Assembly (NCBI GenBank): GCA_963513935.1
Contig: OY740768.1
Span: forward strand, 69,924,231-69,988,230
Direction of reading: 5' to 3'
Length of the DNA stretch: 64,000 nucleotides
From: Aphrophora alni
Taxonomy: Eukaryota > Arthropoda > Insecta > Hemiptera > Aphrophoridae
Shown: piece after piece, positions 23,801 to 38,100 of the stretch
How the letters are laid out: every line of letters starts with the position of its first letter
Position numbering within the stretch: the first letter of the stretch is position 1
The notes under the pieces: generated by a model
Seen by the model: only the letters and a program-made list of their open reading frames with translations
What the model was told of the DNA's origin: nothing
Databases searched by the model: none
Program-made: the position numbers and the translations under genes

Positions 23801-26800
23801 GAGATATCAGTAAAGTAGCACAAACAACTTTTCATTTTCTATTAGAAAATTTGTGGTATCTCTGAGATATCAGTAAAGTAGCACAAACAACTTTTCATTT
23901 TCTATTAGAAAATTTGTGGTATCTCTGTGATATCAGTAAAGTAGCACAAACAACTTTTCATTTTTATTAGAAAATTTGTGGTATTTCTGAGATATCAGTA
24001 AAGTAGCACAAACAACTTTTCATTTTCTATTAGAAAATTTGTGGTATCTCTGAGATATCAGTAAAGTAGCACAAACAACTTTTCATTTTCTATTAGAAAA
24101 TTTGTGGTATCTCTGTGATATCAGTAAAGTAGCACAAACAACTTTTCATTTTTATTAGAAAATTTGTGGTATCTCTGAGATATCAGTAAAGTAGCACAAA
24201 CAACTTTTCATTTTCTATTAGAAAATTTGTGGTATCTCTGTGATATCAGTAAAGTAGCACAAACAACTTTTCATTTTTATTAGAAAATTTGTGGTATTTC
24301 TGAGATTTCAGTAAAGTGGCACATACAACTTTTCATTTTTATTAGAAAATTTGTGGTATTTCTGAGATTTCAGTAAAGTGGCACATACAACTTTTCATTT
24401 TTATTAGAAAATTTGTGGTAATTTCTGAGATTTCAGTAAAGTGGCACATACAACTTTTCATTTTCTATTAGAAAATATGTGGTATCTCTGAGATATCAGT
24501 AAAGTAGCACAAACAACTTTTCATTTTCTATTAGAAAATTTGTGGTATCTCTGTGATATCAGTAAAGTAGCACAAACAACTTTTCATTTTCTATTAGAAA
24601 ATTTGTGGTATTTCTGAGATTTCAGTAAAGTAGCACAAACAACTTTTCATTTTCTATTAGAAAATTTGTGGTATCTCTGTGATATCAGTAAAGTAGCACA
24701 AACAACTTTTCATTTTCTATTAGAAAATTTGTGGTATTTCTGAGATTTCAGTAAAGTAGCACAAACAACTTTTCATTTTCTATTAGAAAATTTGTGGTAT
24801 TTCTGAGATTTCAGTAAAGTAGCACAAACAACTTTTCATTTTCTATTAGAAAATTTGTGGTATCTCTGTGATATCAGTAAAGTAGCACAAACAACTTTTC
24901 ATTTTCTATTAGAAAATTTGTGGTATTTCTGAGATTTCAGTAAAGTAGCACAAACAACTTTTCATTTTCTATTAGAAAATTTGTGGTATCTCTGAGATAT
25001 CAGTAAAGTAGCACAAACAACTTTTCATTTTCTATTAGAAAATTTGTGGTAATTTCTGAGATTTCAGTAAAGTGGCACATACAACTTTTCATTTTCTATT
25101 AGAAAATTTGTGGTATTTCTGAGATTTCAGTAAAGTAGCACAAACAACTTTTCATTTTCTATTAGAAAATTTGTGGTATCTCTGTGATATCAGTAAAGTA
25201 GCACAAACAACTTTTCATTTTCTATTAGAAAATTTGTGGTATTTCTGAGATTTCAGTAAAGTAGCACAAACAACTTTTCATTTTCTATTAGAAAATTTGT
25301 GGTATTTCTGAGATTTCAGTAAAGTAGCACAAACAACTTTTCATTTTCTATTAGAAAATTTGTGGTATCTCTGTGATATCAGTAAAGTAGCACAAACAAC
25401 TTTTCATTTTCTATTAGAAAATTTGTGGTATTTCTGAGATTTCAGTAAAGTGGCACATACAACTTTTCATTTTTATTAGAAAATTTGTGGTATTTCTGAG
25501 ATATCAGTAAAGTAGCAAAAAGAACTTTTCATTTTCTATTAGAAAATTTGTGGTAATTTCTGAGATTTCAGTAAAGTGGCACATACAACTTTTCATTTTT
25601 ATTAGAAAATTTGTGGTATTTCTGAGATTTCAGTAAAGTGGCACATACAACTTTTCATTTTCTATTAGAAAATTTGTGGTAATTTCTGAGATTTCAGTAA
25701 AGTGGCACATACAACTTTTCATTTCTATTAGAAAATTTGTGGTATCTCTGAGATATCAGTAAAGTAGCACAAACAACTTTTCATTTTCTATTAGAAAATT
25801 TGTGGTAATTTCTGAGATTTCAGTAAAGTGGCACATACAACTTTTCATTTTTATTAGAAAATTTGTGGTATTTCTGAGATTTCAGTAAAGTGGCACATAC
25901 AACTTTTCATTTTTATTAGAAAATTTGTGGTATTTCTGAGATATCAGTAAAGTAGCACAAACAACTTTTCATTTTCTATTAGAAAATTTGTGGTATCTCG
26001 GAGATATCAGTAAAGTAGCACAAACAACTTTTCATTTTCTATTAGAAAATTTGTGGTATCTCTGTGATATCAGTAAAGTAGCACAAACAACTTTTCATTT
26101 TTATTAGAAAATTTGTGGTATTTCTGAGATATCAGTAAAGTAGCACAAACAACTTTTCATTTTCTATTAGAAAATTTGTGGTATCTCTGAGATATCAGTA
26201 AAGTAGCACAAACAACTTTTCATTTTCTATTAGAAAATTTGTGGTATCTCTGTGATATCAGTAAAGTAGCACAAACAACTTTTCATTTTTATTAGAAAAT
26301 TTGTGGTATCTCTGAGATATCAGTAAAGTAGCACAAACAACTTTTCATTTTCTATTAGAAAATTTGTGGTATCTCTGTGATATCAGTAAAGTAGCACAAA
26401 CAACTTTTCATTTTTATTAGAAAATTTGTGGTATTTCTGAGATTTCAGTAAAGTGGCACATACAACTTTTCATTTTTATTAGAAAATTTGTGGTATTTCT
26501 GAGATTTCAGTAAAGTGGCACATACAACTTTTCATTTTTATTAGAAAATTTGTGGTAATTTCTGAGATTTCAGTAAAGTGGCACATACAACTTTTCATTT
26601 TCTATTAGAAAATATGTGGTATCTCTGAGATATCAGTAAAGTAGCACAAACAACTTTTCATTTTCTATTAGAAAATTTGTGGTATCTCTGTGATATCAGT
26701 AAAGTAGCACAAACAACTTTTCATTTTCTATTAGAAAATTTGTGGTATTTCTGAGATTTCAGTAAAGTAGCACAAACAACTTTTCATTTTCTATTAGAAA

Positions 26801-29800
26801 ATTTGTGGTATCTCTGTGATATCAGTAAAGTAGCACAAACAACTTTTCATTTTCTATTAGAAAATTTGTGGTATTTCTGAGATTTCAGTAAAGTAGCACA
26901 AACAACTTTTCATTTTCTATTAGAAAATTTGTGGTATTTCTGAGATTTCAGTAAAGTAGCACAAACAACTTTTCATTTTCTATTAGAAAATTTGTGGTAA
27001 TTTCTGAGATTTCAGTAAAGTGGCACATACAACTTTTCATTTTTATTAGAAAATTTGTGGTATTTCTGAGATTTCAGTAAAGTAGCACAAACAACTTTTC
27101 ATTTTCTATTAGAAAATTTGTGGTATCTCTGTGATATCAGTAAAGTAGCACAAACAACTTTTCATTTTCTATTAGAAAATTTGTGGTATTTCTGAGATTT
27201 CAGTAAAGTAGCACAAACAACTTTTCATTTTCTATTAGAAAATTTGTGGTATCTCTGAGATATCAGTAAAGTAGCACAAACAACTTTTCATTTTCTATTA
27301 GAAAATTTGTGGTAATTTCTGAGATTTCAGTAAAGTGGCACATACAACTTTTCATTTTTATTAGAAAATTTGTGGTATTTCTGAGATTTCAGTAAAGTAG
27401 CACAAACAACTTTTCATTTTCTATTAGAAAATTTGTGGTATCTCTGTGATATCAGTAAAGTAGCACAAACAACTTTTCATTTTCTATTAGAAAATTTGTG
27501 GTAATTTCTGAGATTTCAGTAAAGTGGCACATACAACTTTTCATTTTTATTAGAAAATTTGTGGTATCTCTGAGATATCAGTAAAGTAGCACAAACAACT
27601 TTTCATTTTCTATTAGAAAATTTGTGGTAATTTCTGAGATTTCAGTAAAGTGGCACATACAACTTTTCATTTTTATTAGAAAATTTGTGGTATTTCTGAG
27701 ATTTCAGTAAAGTGGCACATACAACTTTTCATTTTCTATTAGAAAATTTGTGGTAATTTCTGAGATTTCAGTAAAGTGGCACATACAACTTTTCATTTCT
27801 ATTAGAAAATTTGTGGTATCTCTGAGATATCAGTAAAGTAGCACAAACAACTTTTCATTTTCTATTAGAAAATTTATGGTAATTTCTGAGATTTCAGTAA
27901 AGTGGCACATACAACTTTTCATTTTTATTAGAAAATTTGTGGTATTTCTGAGATTTCAGTAAAGTGGCACATACAACTTTTCATTTTTATTAGAAAATTT
28001 GTGGTATTTCTGAGATATCAGTAAAGTAGCACAAACAACTTTTCATTTTCTATTAGAAAATTTGTGGTATCTCTGAGATATCAGTAAAGTAGCACAAACA
28101 ACTTTTCATTTTCTATTAGAAAATTTGTGGTATCTCTGTGATATCAGTAAAGTAGCACAAACAACTTTTCATTTTTATTAGAAAATTTGTGGTATTTCTG
28201 AGATATCAGTAAAGTAGCACAAACAACTTTTCATTTTCTATTAGAAAATTTGTGGTATCTCTGAGATATCAGTAAAGTAGCACAAACAACTTTTCATTTT
28301 CTATTAGAAAATTTGTGGTATCTCTGTGATATCAGTAAAGTAGCACAAACAACTTTTCATTTTTATTAGAAAATTTGTGGTATCTCTGAGATATCAGTAA
28401 AGTAGCACAAACAACTTTTCATTTTCTATTAGAAAATTTGTGGTATCTCTGTGATATCAGTAAAGTAGCACAAACAACTTTTCATTTTTATTAGAAAATT
28501 TGTGGTATTTCTGAGATTTCAGTAAAGTGGCACATACAACTTTTCATTTTTATTAGAAAATTTGTGGTATTTCTGAGATTTCAGTAAAGTGGCACATACA
28601 ACTTTTCATTTTTATTAGAAAATTTGTGGTAATTTCTGAGATTTCAGTAAAGTGGCACATACAACTTTTCATTTTCTATTAGAAAATATGTGGTATCTCT
28701 GAGATATCAGTAAAGTAGCACAAACAACTTTTCATTTTCTATTAGAAAATTTGTGGTATCTCTGTGATATCAGTAAAGTAGCACAAACAACTTTTCATTT
28801 TCTATTAGAAAATTTGTGGTATTTCTGAGATTTCAGTAAAGTAGCACAAACAACTTTTCATTTTCTATTAGAAAATTTGTGGTATCTCTGTGATATCAGT
28901 AAAGTAGCACAAACAACTTTTCATTTTCTATTAGAAAATTTGTGGTATTTCTGAGATTTCAGTAAAGTAGCACAAACAACTTTTCATTTTCTATTAGAAA
29001 ATTTGTGGTATTTCTGAGATTTCAGTAAAGTAGCACAAACAACTTTTCATTTTCTATTAGAAAATTTGTGGTATCTCTGTGATATCAGTAAAGTAGCACA
29101 AACAACTTTTCATTTTCTATTAGAAAATTTGTGGTATTTCTGAGATTTCAGTAAAGTAGCACAAACAACTTTTCATTTTCTATTAGAAAATTTGTGGTAT
29201 CTCTGAGATATCAGTAAAGTAGCACAAACAACTTTTCATTTTCTATTAGAAAATTTGTGGTAATTTCTGAGATTTCAGTAAAGTGGCACATACAACTTTT
29301 CATTTTCTATTAGAAAATTTGTGGTATTTCTGAGATTTCAGTAAAGTAGCACAAACAACTTTTCATTTTCTATTAGAAAATTTGTGGTATCTCTGTGATA
29401 TCAGTAAAGTAGCACAAACAACTTTTCATTTTCTATTAGAAAATTTGTGGTATTTCTGAGATTTCAGTAAAGTAGCACAAACAACTTTTCATTTTCTATT
29501 AGAAAATTTGTGGTATTTCTGAGATTTCAGTAAAGTAGCACAAACAACTTTTCATTTTCTATTAGAAAATTTGTGGTATCTCTGTGATATCAGTAAAGTA
29601 GCACAAACAACTTTTCATTTTCTATTAGAAAATTTGTGGTATTTCTGAGATTTCAGTAAAGTAGCACAAACAACTTTTCATTTTCTATTAGAAAATTTGT
29701 GGTATCTCTGAGATATCAGTAAAGTAGCACAAACAACTTTTCATTTTCTATTAGAAAATTTGTGGTAATTTCTGAGATTTCAGTAAAGTGGCACATACAA

Positions 29801-30690
29801 CTTTTCATTTTTATTAGAAAATTTGTGGTATCTCTGTGATATCAGTAAAGTAGCACAAACAACTTTTCATTTTCTATTAGAAAATTTGTGGTAATTTCTG
29901 AGATTTCAGTAAAGTGGCACATACAACTTTTCATTTTTATTAGAAAATTTGTGGTATTTCTGAGATTTCAGTAAAGTGGCACATACAACTTTTCATTTTT
30001 ATTAGAAAATTTGTGGTATTTCTGAGATTTCAGTAAAGTGGCACATACAACTTTTCATTTTTATTAGAAAATTTGTGGTATTTCTGAGATTTCAGTAAAG
30101 TAGCACAAACAACTTTTCATTTTCTATTAGAAAATTTGTGGTATCTCTGAGATATCAGTAAAGTAGCACAAACAACTTTTCATTTTCTATTAGAAAATTT
30201 GTGGTAATTTCTGAGATTTCAGTAAAGTGGCACATACAACTTTTCATTTTTATTAGAAAATTTGTGGTATTTCTGAGATTTCAGTAAAGTAGCACAAACA
30301 ACTTTTCATTTTCTATTAGAAAATTTGTGGTATCTCTGTGATATCAGTAAAGTAGCACAAACAACTTTTCATTTTCTATTAGAAAATTTGTGGTAATTTC
30401 TGAGATTTCAGTAAAGTGGCACATACAACTTTTCATTTTTATTAGAAAATTTGTGGTATTTCTGAGATTTCAGTAAAGTGGCACATACAACTTTTCATTT
30501 TTATTAGAAAATTTGTGGTATTTCTGAGATTTCAGTAAAGTGGCACATACAACTTTTCATTTTTATTAGAAAATTTGTGGTATTTCTGAGATTTCAGTAA
30601 AGTGGCACATACAACTTTTCATTTTTATTAGAAAATTTGTGGTATCTCTGAGATATCAGTAAAGTAGCACATATAACTTTTCATTTTCTA
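20845..30690. repeat. Satellite array, about 156 units of 62-64 bp, with 4,211-bp higher-order repeat
   Basis: Each unit contains 'cagtaaagt', 'gcaca.acaacttttcatt', 'attagaaaatttgtggta' and 'tctgagat'. Variation falls in a few classes: gtggcacata or gtagcacaaa, tttc or atatc, cattttctattag or catttttattag, ggtaatt or ggtatt. Rare variants recur at fixed distances: 'agcaaaaagaac' near 21303 and 25514; 'atctcgg' at 21788 and 25999; 'aaatttatgg' near 23661 and 27872. All are 4,211 bp apart. 'aaaatatgtgg' (22401, 24475, 26612, 28686) and 'catttctattag' (21509, 23583, 25720, 27794) step by 2,074, 2,137 and 2,074. So a subunit of about 2.1 kb is doubled, and the 4,211-bp block itself is present twice, about 21222-25432 and 25433-29643. 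Confidence 0.97.
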
Positions 30691-30841
30691 GTAACATATT
30701 TTTCTATTTATGAATCGATTTTCTTGATGGAGGAATCACATTTGGATAGGTTTTTTGAAAACACCTTATCATTTCATATTCATTATCAAAAGCATTAACC
30801 CAAGAAAAACATTTCACTTTTTGTTCAATTGAAAAATTCAT
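30691..30841 (-). pseudogene. N-terminal fragment of the split mariner-type transposase
   Basis: On the minus strand from ATG at 30841: MNFSIEQKVKCFL, then after a frame change DNEYEMIRCFQKTYPNVIPP and SRKSIHK. This matches the N-terminal helix-turn-helix (DUF4817-like) of the insect family whose catalytic part is at 20058-20844. The reading frame then runs straight into the satellite. Confidence 0.8.
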
Positions 30842-31145
30842 TTTTTCGAAGTTAGATATCACACATAAACTGATTGATACTCACCTACGAAATTGTTTCA
30901 ATGTAGTTTGTTAACAAAACAACAGCTGATTGAGATTCAACAGATGACAATGCACATTTTAATGCATTGCATTTAGGAGGAAGTGGTTTTACCCAGAAGA
31001 TTAATGTTCTTATTGTTATTCCGCCATTTTGTTTTGATTGACCAAACAAAAATTAAATTCAAGGATACTTTTTTACATATCTATATAACATAATTGTAAA
31101 GTGTCAAGTTTGTAGAGCAGCTGTCTCTTCATGGGACACTCCGTA

Positions 31146-33244
31146 TGTTAAGAAATATATAAACAATGTATAATACTGCACAAACTTCACATACCCCTAT
31201 ACAAACTCAAATACTAATCTGTCTTGTAACAAACAAAACAAAAGGCAAATACTAAAGATTACGAATTTATCAAAATTATTTCTAAAGATTGTGATTTTAA
31301 TTTGATAAACGTAGGCCGTAACAGCCCGCATAAAAGTAATAAACACAATTACTCACAAAATATCGGTTTAGTAGTTATCTGTTGAAAGAGAAATATAAAA
31401 ATGTGTTACATCATAAAGTTTGAATAACTTACAATTGGAGTAAACGATTTCGTTCACATGTTGGTGATATAAAAACGTGTAGCTCAAACCAATGTGCCAG
31501 ACAACAAGTCACGACAATTAGGTATGGTCCGTGCATAATTAGACAAAAAACAACAAAATACACAAAATGAGCCCAACGGGGATCATGGTTTACTTTGGTA
31601 TATTTCAAATTATTCACGAACCGTAATTGTCTTTTATTTGAGTTTGGGTAATGGTTTATAACTAACCAATTATAAATTTTCATTTATCACCAACATTTGA
31701 TTGAAATAGTTTGCGTTGTTGAAATTTTGGGGCAATTGATTATTTAAGAAACACCTTAGTTCATTTACCTTTTAGAGCGATTACATCCAAACCGTCATGT
31801 TTTGTGAGATAACATCTTTTCTTTGGGTTTTTAGAGACTATATTAAAAACAAATTTTTAGCAAAATGGTTATAGTCTATTTTGAGAAAATCGAAATTTTG
31901 AATTAAGCTAATACTCCCAAATTTTAAGTTATCGAATTTGGTGAAAACCTCTTTACTGGCTGGGCTGTAAAACACAGCATAAAGCAGACGAGAGACAAAC
32001 AAACAAGATTTTAAAAACGCTTTTTCGATCTCAAGTGTTCTTAAAACGAATATTTCATAAAAAAAATCAACATCTATTTGTTAACTGATACATAAAATTA
32101 TATATACAGTACTAGGTATATGTCAGAAAGGAGAAATGCTATGAAGGAAAGTGAATGAGAAAAATGATTCTCCTCAATAAATGTTTATTTTTAAATGTAA
32201 TTAATCGTACGTTAAGCTGTGTTGTAATGCCACTATTGTAATGTATACAAGGAACAAAACCCTCAGTTTAAAATAAAAGCACTTCAGTAAACTTGGTTGC
32301 GAAGACAGAGTTTCAAAATAATCATATTAAAATCCATAATTAACATTGTAAGTGAAATTAAAACTATTTGAATTGCACGCGACATTGTTCTTTCCATGTT
32401 TGTTATCTGATATCTTTCATGTCGCGTGTTTTTCTTTCCATGTCTGTTATCTTAAACAGATGGATATTATAAAGAAACTGGATTTTTCCGGTTCAGTCAG
32501 TCTGAGTTCTAATAAATCAGTGCTCTTCCATGCAACGGGAAACAAATAACATGCTCCTGTGAGTCAATGTGTCTTCTTGATTGCATCGTTCTGAAATACA
32601 CATCAATAGTCCCTAAAAAGAGAAGTAACTAGGTATCAAACAATACACTAACTCCTTTATATACTAATACGTAAAACTAAAACAAATTTATACGTCGCTC
32701 CATTATCTCACCATAATTACTGATTCCAGAATTATCGGACAAAATGTTGAAACATACTATGGTCACTATCTTTGAAGGCCATTATCTTAATACCAATTTA
32801 AGAAATAACGTTCAACTTTTAATGAAACATATATCATGCTACATTGTATTATTTTAATAAATACCGGTAAATTTCTCTGATTTGTAACTGACAATTTTTG
32901 ATTTGATTTGTAACATTGTGGAAATTGTTCCATCGACGTGGAATTATTTTGGGGACAGTTAATTTCACAGTAATGAAGTCTTCATTAATGCAATAAGACA
33001 TCCCATTATATTTTGTAACTTCTTCTCTTTGCGAACAGTTTATCAAGACATATTGACGACCCACCACTTTCATCCCTAGTGGGAGTCAGTCGTATAAGAA
33101 AAAACTGTTATACCTTCTTTGCCATATAGGCTGTCAATCTATGAAATATGCTGTAATAACTCCTATTTGTAAGAAATAAGATAATACGAGAGTTTACATA
33201 ATGTGAATAACAATAAAAAGCAGAAAGATTTCTACATAAATATA
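31146..33244. other. Unassigned A+T-rich sequence with a 44-bp duplication
   Basis: 'ttctttccatgtttgttatc' near 32388 is repeated near 32432 (one mismatch), a two-copy tandem of 44-bp period. Minus-strand frames at 31429-31683 and 32849-33073 have no recognisable family. Confidence 0.4.
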
Positions 33245-34160
33245 TAGATAGGGGTAGCTTTTTCTCTGGGACATTATTTTTAAAAGCGTATGTAATGGAC
33301 GTCTCAAAGGTGATCTTGTTGCGTTCTCAGATGACACAGCTTAGATGAAATTATGTCTAATATGAAGAGTGACGTATCTGTGCTGCTATGGTGGTTCACG
33401 CTAAATTATGTGGTTACAAGCCTTAAAACCAATTAATTATATAATTTTAAAGGTCACTAGGAATTCCTTTTATCATGATTTTTTGAAATACCACAACGTG
33501 AATTGCGATGTCTTACATTGGCAATACGTTTCTACTGAGCAGGTGGACCAAATTTAATATTTAGGGTTGATTGTCGACTATAGACTCAGATGGGAAAAAC
33601 ACGTTGATTATCTTAATAAAGTTTTAATGTTTTATATGGTTAGATATGTATGCAATAGCAAAATACTAAAGAGTATTTACTATGTCCTTTTAGATTCTAA
33701 ATTAGAATATGGACTTAAAATTCGGGGAGGAGCATATTTCACAGCAGTAAAATCATTAATAACACTGCAAAAAAGTATTGTTATTATGTCAAATAAATCT
33801 AAAATAGAACACAGCACCTCTTTTTTAGAGATCTGAATATTCTACCATTTAGAAATTTGTGGGTGTATGAAGTACTAAGATATATTTTTTTAAAGAAGTG
33901 GAGATTACAATATCGATATTAAAATAGCTGTTATAGGCTAATATCCGACAAAATTTCAAACGCTCCGCAATAAATTAAATACTTATTTACTTTAAACTGA
34001 ATTTAACTGTTTTCATGAAGTCTTCTGAGTATCTAGCACCAAAGTTTTTCATCTGTTTGTCACATTATATTCAAAGCGGTAAAAATAAGAATATATTTTC
34101 TCGGTTTTTAAGAAAACGTTTAATTAATGCCGAAAATATTGAACGCTGTTTTAACGTGTG
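33245..34160 (+). pseudogene. Non-LTR retrotransposon reverse transcriptase remnant
   Basis: The plus strand holds the 3' half of a LINE reverse transcriptase in several frames. SGTLFLKAYV near 33260 corresponds to the PLLFLIYVND block. GDLVAFSDDTA near 33310 is the catalytic FADD box, with both Asp kept. MSNMKSDVSVLLWW, the thumb and connection region (DYRLRWEKHVDYLNKVL, then SKLEYGLKIRGGAYF, TLQKSIVIMSNKSKIEHST; 33567-33836) and a terminal LSHYIQSGKNKNIFSRFLRK (about 34060-34120) follow. The order fits jockey/CR1-like elements. The coding end runs into an (AG)n tract at 34167, so the 3' tail is replaced or hidden. Multiple stops make it inactive. The 5' half is missing. Confidence 0.87.
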
Positions 34161-34163
34161 GGG

Positions 34164-35139
<976 letters not shown>

Positions 35140-35172
35140 TACTGCAGTTTCGGGTGAATTACCCATCTTCAT
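35140..35172 (-). ncRNA. Decayed hammerhead-like motif, same family as 12.3 kb
   Basis: On the minus strand: ATGAAGA (35172-35166; consensus CTGANGA with C to A), T, stem II GGG/CCC (35164-35162 with 35154-35152), GAAA (35151-35148), palindrome ACTGCAGT (35148-35141), then A (GUA). Downstream sequence ('gattagcagacgt') also resembles that after the 12.3-kb copy ('gattaacgagacgt'), so both are copies of one repeat. The C to A change should weaken or abolish catalysis. Confidence 0.5.
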
Positions 35173-38100
35173 GATGGTATTTTAATACGGTGAAATTAAA
35201 TTTTCACTAATAAATAAGCTACTACAATGGGATTTAGATTGAAAATACAGTACTAGTATTTCCTTAAAATATTAAAAATATTTGTACTTATTTTCTATAT
35301 TGTGATCGTCAGGTGTACAGAGACTTTTTTCATCATCTTTGTAGACTTTATAATTGTAAAATGTCAAAATAATTTCAATCGAAGGAAAGATGTTACGATT
35401 TAATTATATTAAAAACTGAAAGAATTAATTTAAAGTTTGGCTTTCATATCATTTTAGAATAAAATAAAATAATTACAGCAGCCGCATTGTATTAAACTAC
35501 AAACGTAGAGAATGACAGGAGAATTTTAGAATTTTATACTATAATAATTTAAAACTTTTAAAATAAAAATTTCTTTCTTACATTTATAAACTATTTAAGT
35601 GCTAAAGTTTTTGCCGTTAATAATAATTTTTTTAATCTCAACGTCGCGTCGTTCAAAGTTGAGAAAGTGAAGAACAATATCGGAAGGCAAAGAAAAGATA
35701 CTAAAATAATGTTATAAAGTTAAATTAAAACCGATTGTAGGAGGTAATATAATTATCAATTTAAACATTTATATAAATCAAAGTTTTCAATATGATACCA
35801 GATTTAGTTTTCTGTTATTTGTTATTGCCTCGAGAAGTTTTCACAACATAAAGAAAACGTTGTTATTGCCGTAAATAATTTGGTTTTGAAAATTCTTTCA
35901 TTTCCTGATTCATAGTCTATGGCCTGTGGATTCACTCAATTTGTCATTCCATGGATATTTTTAAATTGCCAATTTATACTGTACTTTGTATAAGCTTCGA
36001 TAGGTATACGAAGTGTATTACAAAGTCATGTACATATGCCATATGTAATTATACAACACAAAAATGAAAACGGTCTCACTTTTTTTTTACTTTCTCACAT
36101 ATTAAACTATAGAGAAAATTATGTGGTGAGTAAAAAAATCGAAATCGAGTTTTTTGCGGATATATCCGATATGAGGTCCCCTGAATACAAAGAAGTGTTT
36201 TTTTGGAAATAGTCCTGTCCGTTTATTTATAGGGTCGTTCTGGGCAATGTTCTACAGTCCAATGAGTGGACCAATTTTGATTGAATTTGGTGTGTAGCCT
36301 AAAAATATTTGGAAAGGTCTTGAGATTTTCTAGTTTTAAAATAACATAAAATGTGAGGTAGCAGTCCTAAGTCTAAAACTAAAAGTTCTGATTTTTTAAA
36401 AATCGACTTGGCGAGTTTTAATATATTTTTGTAAAGTGTAGCCTTTAAAGACTCAACGAAATCTATTGGACGTCATATCCCAAAACACATCATTTCAGAA
36501 GTTATCTTAACAAAAACAACAAACCATCCATACAACTGTTATGTAAGACTTGATTTTCCAAAATCGACTCTACAGATTTTTAAAAAATTTTGGTGAAATG
36601 TGAAAAGTAAGAACCCAAAGTTGTTTATCAAATCGAATGAGGAAGGGGGGGGATACAGTAGTCAGTGACAAAGTTAATGTATGAATCAAACCATAATCGG
36701 AATTGAAAACTTTGAATCGGTTTAATAGTTCCCGAGTTAAACGTTATTTTAAGTTTTAACAATTTTTAAATATTGAATAAAAGAAAATCCATATTCTCTA
36801 AAATAGTTTAAATATTTCAGCGACAATAAAATCACTTCTAATCACAGCGATAACGTGACACTTGGTACATAATAAAAACGTTATTTACAATTGAAAGAAT
36901 TATTACAATCGGTTCACAAGTTTCAAAGTTATACGTGGTTTTAATTGAACTCCACCTTGGGAAGCGACCTGTGAGAGTTTACTATGTGAGATGTAGATTG
37001 AGTTTTGCTTCGTACAAGTTTTCACACACCAAAAAAAAAAAGACAAGTGAACAAGATAAGAGGTATCCATTATTTTAATTTATGTGTAATAAGATGAATG
37101 GTAAATGAATTCATTACTTAAAATGTTTAATGATACGATACATTCTAACGGGAGTACCAGGGTTTCAATTAACGTTTAAAAAAAATTAGGATTCTGGTCG
37201 TAAAAAATAGGTGATATTAAAAATGGCTTACTATTGAAAATTCAGACTTCCTAATAGGAAGACGAATTATTTAAATGGATTACTTGGTCATCAATTTAGC
37301 TCAAAAGGGTAAATTGTAGATTGATTCTATAACACGCTGTTCTGAGCTGAAAAAAATTAAATAAATATTGGAAAATGGTTGGCCGAATTTAAAAATTCTA
37401 AATTCATATTTATAATGGGCATACAAAATAAGATGAAGCTCCCCATTTAAAGTTTCCTGTAAATCTTACCGTTTCCAAAGTACCAATGGTGGCACAGTTA
37501 AAAAAGACACTCTGTATACTATCACTGTAATCCCAGTGAATTGTATATGACAGTCACAATACAGTGACAAAGCAAACCTCCCATAAAGATTTTAACTTAC
37601 ATTCTTTCTCCTTGTGTGTGGTCTTTTGTTTAAGTGTACAGTAACTATTATTTACTGATATTTCTTGGTCTATTATTATTGTTGTGTTCGTCGCGCTCTA
37701 GGTAGTATCTAGATTATGTTTACAAAAACTATTTATTTAATGTATTAAAATTTTATGTTCATAGGTCTACTAGTAGTGAAGAGAAATAATAAGTAGTAGA
37801 GATTTTTGAAGAACCGGTATTTTTGCACTGTAACAACCCAACATCAAAGAAAATCACGAAAGATTGCTTCAAACAAACTATTACTCTACAGTAATAAAAA
37901 GAAATTTCCGCAAATGTTTTACTAAAAACATACAAAACACTTTGCATAAATTATAGCTGAGGTGGTATAATTTCACCCCAAGGCCTTTTTACATGAATAT
38001 ATGACTTCGCATGTATTCAGGCTATTTGTGAAAAGAAAAAACATAAATCAGGTCGAGAATTGCGTATGTATGAATGGCACTTTAAGCGTTCAGGGAATGA

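Larger units (their letters stand above)
19757..31143 (-). mobile_element. Mariner/IS630-type transposon swollen by an internal satellite
   Basis: Left TIR 19757-19918 and right TIR 31014-31143 are inverted copies. Both start CGG near a TA dinucleotide, carry 'ccatgaagaga' near the tip, then 'acactttaca.ttatgtta', and end in 'tcaatcaaaacaaaat.gc' and 'ggaataaca'. TA at 19755-19756 and 31144-31145 would be the target duplication usual for Tc1/mariner elements. Inside, on the minus strand, are the N-terminus of a transposase (30691-30841), a 9.8-kb tandem array (20845-30690) and the rest of the transposase (20058-20844). The total of 11.4 kb is far above the usual size of such elements, and nearly all the excess is array. 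Confidence 0.85.

Noticed and set aside
20845..30690. CRISPR-like array of regular repeats
   Set aside because: Repeats are contiguous 62-64 bp units without unique spacers, and the context is a eukaryotic transposon.
31429..31683. 84-codon minus-strand frame with hydrophobic stretch
   Set aside because: No recognisable motif; a frame of this length is not surprising in several kilobases of non-coding DNA.
37440..37520. Transposon-tip-like 'gacactctgtatac'
   Set aside because: No inverted partner could be found upstream; the only candidate near 34498 does not match well.
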